Positions 1 through 5,252 of a stretch of 9,326 nucleotides of DNA are shown here, one piece after another. The stretch comes from Candidatus Moraniibacteriota bacterium. Lineage in GTDB: Bacteria > Patescibacteriota > Minisyncoccia > Moranbacterales > UBA9337. The notes under the pieces are model-generated. The model was not told the origin of the DNA. It saw nothing but the letters and a program-made list of their open reading frames with translations, and did not search any database. The translations under genes were made by a program, and so were the position numbers. Each line of letters opens with the position of its first letter. Within the stretch, counting starts at the first letter, position 1. The stretch is taken from positions 1 through 9,326 of the forward strand of contig DOKP01000007.1 in assembly GCA_003510795.1 (NCBI GenBank), written 5' to 3'.

Positions 1-1
1 T

Positions 2-1825
2 TTATATCTCAACTCTGATGGAACAAGTGTGGATAAAAATATTTATACCAAAGATATTATTGACGAAGCTTATGAGCATAATATTTATAAAGGTTTCATG
101 TCCTACATGGATAATTTGGCTAATAATGATAAAACAATTAAGGAATGGAAAGCTATCCCTTACGATTGGAGATTGCCACTGCAAAGTACGGTAGATGATG
201 GGATTAGACTTGAGGACGGGAAAATTATTGATTTGCTGGAAGAAGTTCAAAGATTGTCCGAAAATTCCAACACAGGAAAGGTTACCATTATTGGTCATAG
301 TAATGGTGGACTTTTGGGAAAAGTGCTTATAGACAGATTAAAAAATATCGGCAAAGATAATTTGGTAGATAAATTTATTATGGTGGCTACTCCTCAAGTG
401 GGAACTCCTAAGGCGGTGGCGGGACTTTTGCATGGTAGTGGATTAAGTTTTTCATTTTTATTGAATGAAAAAACTGGTCGAGGTTTGGCAGAAAATATGT
501 CCAGCGCTTACAATCTTTTACCTAGCGAAAAATATTTCGATTATGTTCAGACCCCAATAGTGGAATTTGAAGATGACGTTAAAGATATTTATGATTTTAA
601 AGAAATTTACGGAAGCAAAATTGATAGTAAAGATGAATTGGATGAATTTCTGACAGGAGATGAAGGCAAAAGATCTGATCCTGGCTTTGATGATACGGAT
701 TCTCCTAATGTTTTAAGTAGTAGTTTGTTAGGCAAAGCTAACGACATTCACAATACCATTTTAGATAATTGGCAAGCTCCTGAAAACACGGAAGTAATCC
801 AAATTGCCGGTTGGGGACTAGATACTATAGCGGGAATAAAATATGATGATTGTGATATAGTTTTTTGTCCGGATAAACTTAGCAATTTAGACAGAAAGCT
901 TGTGTTTAAAAAAGATGGAGATAAAACCGTGGTTGTTCCTAGTGCAATCATTATGAATGATGGAGAGATTTATTATGTGAATATTGAGAAATATAATGAT
1001 GGGCCTACGAGAGACAGGGACCACGCTAGTATTCTCGAAATTCCCAATCTTCAAGAATTTATTAAAAACATCCTAAATAATAAAAGAGATATTCCTAATT
1101 ACATAACCAAAGAAAAACCTGCAGTTACAAGTGAAGATGAAAGCCTTCGTTATCGAATGCATTCTCCGGTGGCCGTGCATCTCCGTGACGAAAATAATAA
1201 TCACACTGGCTTGATAGAAAATCCCAATCTGGATTCAGATTTGGTTTATTATGAAGAAAATATTTCCAATTCATATTACATGGAATTTGGAGAAACAAAA
1301 TATCTTGGCAGTCCTAAAGATGGAAATATCAAAGTAGAGTTGGTTGGAGAAGATGCCGGCACGTTTACTTTTGAAATAGATGAGCTTAAGGGTGAAGAGG
1401 TTGATAAAAATACAACCTTTAAAGATGTTCCCGTCATTAAAGATATGCGAGCCAGTATAGATATTTCAGAAAACATTGGTATAATGGAAATAGATTGGAA
1501 TAATGATAAAAAAATAGATGCTAAAATTGATGTAGAAAAATCAAATTCTACAGAGACAGTCTCAGTTCAGCTTTTAAAAGAAATTATCAAATCTTCCAGT
1601 ATTAATCCAATTTTAAAAAACCATTTTCTTAACGAGCTTAAAGTTGCCGAAAAGCAGATAAAGAAAGGAAAAAACAAGAATGCTGCTAAAATATTAGAAA
1701 TTTTGGAAAAGCAAATTGAAATATTTAGCGATAAAAAAATGTTTAAGAAATTAAGAATTAATAAAGATGAGGCGGAAAGTTTAATAAAAATAATTGAAAC
1801 AATTCGTTTAAATTTAATTAAATAA
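2..1825 (+). CDS. LCAT-like alpha/beta-hydrolase (lipase/acyltransferase) with C-terminal FIMAH-like domain, 5' partial
   Basis: The frame is open to the window edge, so the N-terminus, including any signal peptide and the oxyanion loop, is missing. The first in-frame start-like codon (GTG at 29) is probably internal; residues below are numbered from it. Seen: an AIPYDWR motif (42-48) typical of the LCAT family, a nucleophile elbow GHSNGG with Ser91, a TPQVGTP strand, KDGDKTVVVPSA with probable catalytic Asp298, and DHASIL with probable His332. This order matches a Ser-Asp-His esterase or acyltransferase. Residues ~374-505 form a probable beta-rich domain (SPVAVHLRDENNNHTG; SYYMEFGETKYL) like those of secreted surface proteins. 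Residues ~512-596 are charged helices resembling the FIMAH domain of extracellular proteins. No C-terminal anchor is visible. The role is probably extracellular ester or lipid hydrolysis; the substrate is unknown. A membrane-protein gene follows after 10 nt, so co-transcription is likely. Confidence 0.85.
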   Translation, partial: LYLNSDGTSVDKNIYTKDIIDEAYEHNIYKGFMSYMDNLANNDKTIKEWKAIPYDWRLPLQSTVDDGIRLEDGKIIDLLEEVQRLSENSNTGKVTIIGHSNGGLLGKVLIDRLKNIGKDNLVDKFIMVATPQVGTPKAVAGLLHGSGLSFSFLLNEKTGRGLAENMSSAYNLLPSEKYFDYVQTPIVEFEDDVKDIYDFKEIYGSKIDSKDELDEFLTGDEGKRSDPGFDDTDSPNVLSSSLLGKANDIHNTILDNWQAPENTEVIQIAGWGLDTIAGIKYDDCDIVFCPDKLSNLDRKLVFKKDGDKTVVVPSAIIMNDGEIYYVNIEKYNDGPTRDRDHASILEIPNLQEFIKNILNNKRDIPNYITKEKPAVTSEDESLRYRMHSPVAVHLRDENNNHTGLIENPNLDSDLVYYEENISNSYYMEFGETKYLGSPKDGNIKVELVGEDAGTFTFEIDELKGEEVDKNTTFKDVPVIKDMRASIDISENIGIMEIDWNNDKKIDAKIDVEKSNSTETVSVQLLKEIIKSSSINPILKNHFLNELKVAEKQIKKGKNKNAAKILEILEKQIEIFSDKKMFKKLRINKDEAESLIKIIETIRLNLIK

Positions 1826-1835
1826 AATAAAAAAT

Positions 1836-2240
1836 ATGGATTATAGAAAAAAAAAGTATCTAAAAATAATAATTTCAATAGTAGGTATCTTAACTGGATA
1901 TTATTTTTCTTCACCTATAAAGCATGATATTTGTAGGGAAACATTGTGCATAAGAATTATAGGAGGTGATGTAGGAATGCCGTTATTTCTTTTTTCAATC
2001 GTTTTATTCCTTATATTTTTCATATTCCTGTTTGTCAAAGAAGATGTTTTTAATATCTGGAAAAAATTTGCCAAAATATTTTTACCTATAGCGATACTTC
2101 TTATTATAATTACTCCAACAACGTACGGAGGATTTGTTGGCATTGATAAAGAATTGGCAACCTGGTGGTTAGCTGGATTGTTTTTGATTAGTAGCATCGC
2201 AATAATTATCTGGAAATCAATTCAATTAAGGAAAAAATAA
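1836..2240 (+). CDS. Small four-helix membrane protein, paralogue 1
   Basis: A 134-aa integral membrane protein of unknown function. Hydrophobic segments lie at about residues 9-26, 49-67, 81-94 and 108-126. The N-terminus is positively charged (MDYRKKKYLK) and the C-terminus is basic. Two cysteines (33 and 38) lie between helices 1 and 2. The loop after helix 2 has the family signature KEDVFNIWKKFAK, followed by a TPTTYGGF segment. It starts 10 nt after the lipase stop, has only an A-rich leader and no Shine-Dalgarno, and is probably translated from the same mRNA. It is about 81% identical by hand count to the protein at 3742-4146 and more distantly similar to those at 2399 and 2934. A perfect Shine-Dalgarno lies inside the gene ahead of in-frame Met48. 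A role as envelope partner of the lipase is inferred from position only. Confidence 0.85.
   Translation: MDYRKKKYLKIIISIVGILTGYYFSSPIKHDICRETLCIRIIGGDVGMPLFLFSIVLFLIFFIFLFVKEDVFNIWKKFAKIFLPIAILLIIITPTTYGGFVGIDKELATWWLAGLFLISSIAIIIWKSIQLRKK
1961..1979 (+). promoter_or_regulatory. Internal perfect Shine-Dalgarno with in-frame ATG (paralogue 1)
   Basis: AGGAGGTGAT (1961-1970) is the full complement of the usual 16S rRNA 3' tail. It lies ten bases, counted from AGGAGG, ahead of an in-frame ATG at 1977 (Met48). Starting there would give an 87-aa protein without helix 1 and without the two cysteines. The annotated starts in this window generally lack Shine-Dalgarno sequences, which makes the site stand out. 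It could equally be a by-product of encoding IIGGDVGM, or a translational pause site before helix 2. Confidence 0.4.
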
Positions 2241-2250
2241 AAGAACTTGC

Positions 2251-2281
2251 AAAAACCAACTTTAAAAAGAAGTTGGTTTTT
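2251..2281 (+). terminator. Intrinsic terminator after lipase/membrane-protein unit
   Basis: A perfect 12-bp stem, AAAAACCAACTT (2251-2262) paired with AAGTTGGTTTTT (2270-2281), with a 7-nt loop. The right arm ends in a T run, and the left arm starts with an A run, so it could act in both directions. It begins 10 nt after the stop of the 1836-2240 gene and fits the end of the lipase-membrane protein transcript. Confidence 0.8.
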
Positions 2282-2339
2282 GAATTATAATAATACTAAA
2301 ATTAAGATAAAAAGAATTATGTTACAATAATAAAGTCAG

Positions 2340-2367
2340 TTGTTATCAGTGATTTAGAATTTATAAA
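2340..2367 (+). promoter_or_regulatory. Possible sigma70-type promoter for paralogue 2
   Basis: TTGTTA (2340-2345), a 16-bp spacer and TATAAA (2362-2367) lie between the upstream terminator and the ATG at 2399. This would give a leader of about 25 nt. Placement between a terminator and a gene supports it, but such boxes occur by chance in AT-rich DNA. The rest of the 2282-2398 gap holds nothing I recognise. Confidence 0.35.
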
Positions 2368-2398
2368 AAGTAGTATTAAATAATTAAAATAAAAATTT

Positions 2399-2812
2399 AT
2401 GAAAAAAGAATATTGGTGGAAATGTTTAGTCTCTATTTCTAGTGGATTATTTGTTGGCAGTGGTATCATTTATGATGTCTATTTTTGTTTTTCTAAATAT
2501 AATTCAGATTGTCTCTTCGTGTCGTATAGAGATAGCATCATTGAGCCATTATTTATTTTTTCTGTAGCTCTGTTTATTGTGTCTGTGTTTCTTTTTTTGA
2601 TTAAAGATACTATCTTTATAAAATGGCTTAAATTTGCCATAGGTTGGGCTGTAGTCTCGTTGTTTTTTATTTCTGCTACGCCAGTATACCCTGGCGGATT
2701 TCTTGACCCGGATAGGGAGCAAGTTTCAATCTGGATGAGTTCTTTGTTTTTGATTATTAGTTTAGTTTTAATAATTATTTGGCAGATTAAAGAAAAAAAA
2801 TCTTTGAAATAA
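2399..2812 (+). CDS. Small four-helix membrane protein, paralogue 2
   Basis: A 137-aa integral membrane protein of unknown function. Hydrophobic segments are at about residues 7-25, 49-67, 81-94 and 109-130. Cysteines 30 and 38 fall in the helix 1-2 loop, as in paralogue 1. The family signature is present in divergent form: IKDTIFIKWLKFA (68-80), then ATPVYPGGF (93-101) and a WMSSLFLII stretch in helix 4. It is clearly alignable along its length with the 134-aa paralogues but much more diverged, so it is not part of the recent duplication. It stands alone between two hairpins (2251-2281 and 2814-2856) and may have its own promoter. The ATG at 2399 has no Shine-Dalgarno; an MKK start resembles the next paralogue. 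Confidence 0.8.
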   Translation: MKKEYWWKCLVSISSGLFVGSGIIYDVYFCFSKYNSDCLFVSYRDSIIEPLFIFSVALFIVSVFLFLIKDTIFIKWLKFAIGWAVVSLFFISATPVYPGGFLDPDREQVSIWMSSLFLIISLVLIIIWQIKEKKSLK

Positions 2813-2813
2813 A

Positions 2814-2856
2814 ATCTCCAGTCATTTTTTCCACGTGGGTGTAAATGACTGGAGAT
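2814..2856 (+). terminator. Strong inverted repeat, probable terminator
   Basis: A perfect 14-bp stem, ATCTCCAGTCATTT (2814-2827) paired with AAATGACTGGAGAT (2843-2856). The 15-nt loop contains the palindrome CCACGTGG (2831-2838). It starts one base after the stop of paralogue 2. No T tract follows on the + strand, so it may be a processing or protein-binding site, or a terminator that does not need a U tract. Confidence 0.55.
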
Positions 2857-2933
2857 AATAAATCATTTCCTTAGGATTATTATTGTATTTCTCGCGTATT
2901 CCCTTAATTTTTATAGGTATTAAATGTAAATTT

Positions 2934-3419
2934 ATGAAAAAAAATGTATTGTTTTTATCTATTATATTGGTTGCTTCGAGTTTGGTAGCAGTTTTTTCTA
3001 GACAAATAGGAATAGGCCCTTCTTATAGTTATAGCGATTGTGCAGATTTTTTTGATACATTGTTTATGATTATTTTTCCTGCTATTCCTCTTTTTATCTT
3101 CTCGCTCATCACTTATCCGATGAAAGAAAATGTTTTTCAAGCTTGGTGGCAATTTACTCGTGTCTGGATACCAATCTCAATGCTAGCAATATTGATTGCA
3201 CCATCCTATAGCCATAATTGGATGTTTCCGATTGAAAAGGGGACTGTTGCCAGTTTCTCTTCTTTAATCTACATTATTACAAATATTTTAATCATATTTT
3301 CTAGATATTATGCTTTGAAAAAGGGCTATAGCTATTCCGTAGGAGTGTTATTTTCAGTTTTTATCATTTCTTTTATCATTGCCGTGTTTATATTTATTTC
3401 TTTGGCCAGAATGTTGTAG
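2934..3419 (+). CDS. Small multi-pass membrane protein, paralogue 3 (extra helix)
   Basis: A 161-aa integral membrane protein of unknown function. I chose the ATG at 2934 because MKKNVLFLSI matches the MKK start of paralogue 2; a TTG at 2883 would add 17 residues without family similarity. Hydrophobic segments are at about 4-21, 43-62, 76-92, 105-123 and 134-158, one more than in its relatives. The family signature is MKENVFQAWWQFTR (63-76), followed by a LIAPSYSHNWMFPIEKG segment that parallels TPTTYGGFVGIDKE of paralogue 1. Only one cysteine (36) remains in the first loop, against two in the others. No Shine-Dalgarno is seen. I recall proteins with the SHNWMFPIEKG pattern as common unnamed proteins of CPR genomes, but cannot check this here. 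Confidence 0.8.
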   Translation: MKKNVLFLSIILVASSLVAVFSRQIGIGPSYSYSDCADFFDTLFMIIFPAIPLFIFSLITYPMKENVFQAWWQFTRVWIPISMLAILIAPSYSHNWMFPIEKGTVASFSSLIYIITNILIIFSRYYALKKGYSYSVGVLFSVFIISFIIAVFIFISLARML

Positions 3420-3500
3420 TATTATAGAAAATACTAAATACGAAAGATAATAGTGAGATCATAATTTTAATTTCTCTGTTGTCTTCTCTTTTACAAATAC

Positions 3501-3731
3501 TTAAAAATAAACCCAATCCTAAAAAACCTTTTCTTAGATGAGCTTAAGGTTGCCGAAAAGCAGATAAAGAAAGGAAAAAACAAGAATGCGGCTAAAATTC
3601 TGGAAATACTAGAAAATCAAATAGAAATATTCAGTGATAAAAAAATGCCAAATAAGCTCAGAATTGACAAAGTTGAAGCTGAAAAGTTGATAAAAATAAT
3701 AGAAACAGTGCGTTTAAATTTAATTAAATAA
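3501..3731 (+). pseudogene. Decapitated lipase 3' remnant (FIMAH-like domain only)
   Basis: An open frame without a proper start encodes the C-terminal tail of a second lipase, from KINPILKNLFLDELK to the stop TAA at 3729-3731. By hand count 65 of 74 residues match the intact lipase tail ending at 1825, with no gaps. No hydrolase motifs occur upstream; the frame meets a stop at 3468-3470 and similarity ends near 3500. It is a relic of a full lipase gene that once preceded the membrane gene at 3742, with the same 10-nt spacer. The gap at 3420-3500 holds only a short AT-rich hairpin. Confidence 0.85.
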
Positions 3732-3741
3732 AATAAAAAAT

Positions 3742-4146
3742 ATGGACTATAGAAAAAAAAATTGGTTGGGGATAATAATTTCAATAGTAGGTATATTGCT
3801 TGGATATTATTTTTCTTCACCGATAGGGAATAATATTTGCAAAAAAACACTATGTATAAAAATTATAGGAGGTGATGTGGGTATGCCATTGTTTCTTTTC
3901 TCAATTTCTCTATTGTTCATATTCTCCATATTTCTATTGGCCAAAGAAGAGATTTTTAATATTTGGAAAAAATTTGTCAAAATATTTTTACCAGTAGCTA
4001 TGTTAATTATTATAGTTACCCCAACAACATACGGAGGATTTGTTGGTATTGATAAGGAATTGGCAACTTGGTGGTTAGCTGGATTATTTCTAATAGTAAG
4101 CATTGGAATAATTATCTGGAAATCAATTCAATTGAGAAGAAAATAA
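3742..4146 (+). CDS. Small four-helix membrane protein, paralogue 4 (duplicate of paralogue 1)
   Basis: A 134-aa integral membrane protein of unknown function, about 81% identical by hand count to the protein at 1836-2240. Topology is the same, with cysteines 33 and 38 conserved and the signature KEEIFNIWKKFVK. The block TPTTYGGFVGIDKELATWWL is identical in both copies, while most changes fall in helix 2. This pattern suggests selection on the helix 3-4 region. The start is ATG 10 nt after the stop of the lipase remnant, with the same A-rich leader as copy A. With the upstream lipase gone, its expression probably depends on sequence around 3420-3740, or the gene may be losing function. The internal Shine-Dalgarno and in-frame Met48 are also kept. 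Confidence 0.85.
   Translation: MDYRKKNWLGIIISIVGILLGYYFSSPIGNNICKKTLCIKIIGGDVGMPLFLFSISLLFIFSIFLLAKEEIFNIWKKFVKIFLPVAMLIIIVTPTTYGGFVGIDKELATWWLAGLFLIVSIGIIIWKSIQLRRK
3867..3885 (+). promoter_or_regulatory. Internal perfect Shine-Dalgarno with in-frame ATG (paralogue 4)
   Basis: AGGAGGTGAT (3867-3876) precedes an in-frame ATG at 3883, at the same place as in paralogue 1. The ten bases are identical in both copies although codons around them differ. The GTAGGA/GTGGGT stretch between site and ATG has changed, while the site has not. Confidence 0.4.
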
Positions 4147-4182
4147 AAAGGCTTTATCTTGAGACGGAAAAACAAAAAAATC

Positions 4183-4217
4183 TAAATTTACGTACATATG
4201 TACGTAAATTTATTTTT
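4183..4217 (+). terminator. 30-bp perfect palindrome followed by T5, probable terminator
   Basis: Bases 4183-4212 are a perfect palindrome centred on CATATG with no unpaired centre; in RNA it would fold with a small loop. TTTTT follows at 4213-4217 and A-rich sequence precedes it, so it may terminate from both directions. It lies 36 nt after the stop of paralogue 4. The symmetric core ACGTACATATGTACGT could instead bind a dimeric regulator. Confidence 0.6.
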
Positions 4218-4325
4218 CATATAAACTGAGGAATACATACTCAATATCTTTGCCAACCCCTTATTTTTGGCGTAGGATAAAGACATATGCATTTTGTCAG
4301 ATAACTTCAAATTTTGATTAGGCAT
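4188..4325 (-). CDS. Possible 45-aa ORF or gene fragment of unknown function
   Basis: On the minus strand an ATG at 4325 opens a frame that starts MPNQNLKLSDKMHMSLSYAK and runs to a stop inside the palindrome at 4188-4190. The composition (Lys-rich, LSMYSSVYMKNKF) looks like coding sequence rather than random AT-rich DNA. Its last six codons lie within the 30-bp palindrome, so it may be an N-terminal gene fragment cut off by that element. No Shine-Dalgarno precedes it, and its 5' end overlaps the poorly defined start of the methylase remnant on the other strand. I do not recognise a family. Confidence 0.3.
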   Translation of the reverse strand: MPNQNLKLSDKMHMSLSYAKNKGLAKILSMYSSVYMKNKFTYICT

Positions 4326-4548
4326 GTAATTGATTTTGGTTTAATATTTCCTATATTAAAATTATCGAATGAAAATCAAAAAATTATTACTGATATTGTT
4401 AATAACATTTTAGAAATTACTGAAGCGGAGGATTATGCAATTAATCCAGAAAAACAAGCTATGGTTAAGGAATATGAAAAAAATTGACCAATTGGTTTAT
4501 GAACTGCATGGCCTGGCTGATGAGGAAATAAAAATTGTTGAAAGCTAA
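4305..4548 (+). pseudogene. Frameshifted C-terminal remnant of Eco57I/type IIG-like restriction-modification methylase
   Basis: The first frame reads FPILKLSNENQKIITDIVNN, ILEITEAEDYAINPEKQAM and VKEYEKN, then stops at TGA 4485-4487. A one-base shift within the A run at about 4477-4483 restores KKIDQLVYELHGLADEEIKIVES, ending at TAA 4546-4548. I recognise this as the end of Eco57I-type adenine methylases and type IIG enzymes with a TaqI-like specificity domain; their tails commonly read like VKEYEKQIDQLVYELYGLTEEEIKIVE. The catalytic NPPY motif and everything upstream are absent. Homology convincingly begins near 4347; codons back to 4305 are merely open. It ends 6 nt before the next gene, so the two were probably once one transcription unit. 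Non-functional as it stands. Confidence 0.75.
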
Positions 4549-4554
4549 AATAAT

Positions 4555-5244
4555 ATGGAGTTCCCAGCGTGGTTAAAATTGGAAAATATTATAAAAAACC
4601 TAAACTTTTCTAATTTGTTCAATGGTTGGTTTAAACGTGAAAATATTAAGCACGTTAAAAATGAGATAAACATCGAAAAAGTAATAAGTTACAATGTCGT
4701 TTTGTCGGACAATCCTAATGATAAGCCAGAAAAAATAAATCAAAACAATCCCATTTTTCAGAAAATTGAATCAGTAGATCAGCAGGTATTTGAATTTACA
4801 TCAGAAGAGTCGTTCTTACTTGTAAGTGTTAATAAGATCCATGTTCTTTGCGGTAGGTCGGATTTTAATTTCGAAAAAAATTACAAGCAAGCGTTAAATC
4901 ATATTAGAAAAAAGCTAACCAGTGATTGGTATGAGTGTGCAGCGAAAGATATGGTGCAAGTAAAAGAGAGTATAGATTTTTTTAGTGCATTCATGGAGCC
5001 AGAAAATCCAGAGAAAAAGGATGAGTTTAAAAAGCGTAAAGAAAATATAAATTACCTGTATGGTATTATTCAAGAGATTAAGCATAGTAACAAAAGAGGA
5101 AATATTGAAGAAAAATTTCTTAGTCCTTATGATAAAAGACTTAATAATAATAATGTGATGACAAATGAAAAGTACGAAGGAATTTTCAAAGATTTTCAGA
5201 TTTCATTAGTTGATTTATTTAAAGAATTTAAACTTAAGGATTGA
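4555..5244 (+). CDS. Uncharacterised 229-aa protein, partner of the downstream 1000-aa protein
   Basis: A cytoplasmic-type protein I cannot assign. The N-terminus (1-30) is rich in Trp and Phe in an amphipathic pattern (WLKLENIIKNLNFSNLFNGW), which could contact membrane or a partner. Residues 66-100 look like a small beta region (QVFEFTSEESFLLVSVNKIHVLCG). Residues 105-229 are mostly charged helices. No signal peptide, transmembrane helix or catalytic motif is visible. The start is the only plausible one, since the next Met is at residue 133. It follows the methylase remnant by 6 nt and lies 8 nt upstream of the large gene's ATG (or overlaps it by 4 nt if a TTG at 5241 is used), so the two are very likely translated from one mRNA. 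Confidence 0.8.
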   Translation: MEFPAWLKLENIIKNLNFSNLFNGWFKRENIKHVKNEINIEKVISYNVVLSDNPNDKPEKINQNNPIFQKIESVDQQVFEFTSEESFLLVSVNKIHVLCGRSDFNFEKNYKQALNHIRKKLTSDWYECAAKDMVQVKESIDFFSAFMEPENPEKKDEFKKRKENINYLYGIIQEIKHSNKRGNIEEKFLSPYDKRLNNNNVMTNEKYEGIFKDFQISLVDLFKEFKLKD

Positions 5245-5252
5245 AAAAAGAT

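Larger units (their letters stand above)
1601..2240 (+). repeat. Segmental duplication, copy A (intact)
   Basis: Covers the last ~75 codons of the lipase, the 10-nt spacer and all of membrane paralogue 1. It aligns without gaps to 3507-4146 at a constant offset of 1906 bp; both the lipase stop and the downstream ATG keep this offset. Similarity fades upstream of about 1595 and just after the membrane-gene stop. Confidence 0.9.
3507..4146 (+). repeat. Segmental duplication, copy B (lipase part truncated)
   Basis: A gap-free diverged copy of 1601-2240 at an offset of 1906 bp, containing the lipase remnant, spacer and membrane paralogue 4. Absence of indels, including in the spacer, together with protein identities of about 81-88%, points to an old duplication. 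The downstream edge is just after the stop codon at 4144-4146. Confidence 0.9.

Noticed and set aside
2883..2933. TTG start at 2883 extending paralogue 3 by 17 residues.
   Set aside because: The extension has no counterpart in the other family members, and ATG 2934 gives the same MKK opening as paralogue 2.
3417..3436. TAGTATT/AATACTA hairpin overlapping the stop of paralogue 3 as a terminator.
   Set aside because: Seven AT-rich pairs with no following T tract; expected by chance in this composition.
3807..4103. A 98-codon minus-strand ORF, mirrored at 1901-2197, that looked like a conserved antisense gene.
   Set aside because: It is conserved only because the + strand membrane genes are duplicated; the translation is low-quality shadow sequence with no start signal.
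5242..5244. TGA read as glycine (code of Gracilibacteria/SR1), which might fuse the 229-aa and 1000-aa proteins.
   Set aside because: The two genes are in different frames, so reading through TGA would not join them. Reading through the TGA at 4485 gives no sensible protein, and glycine uses GGN codons normally.
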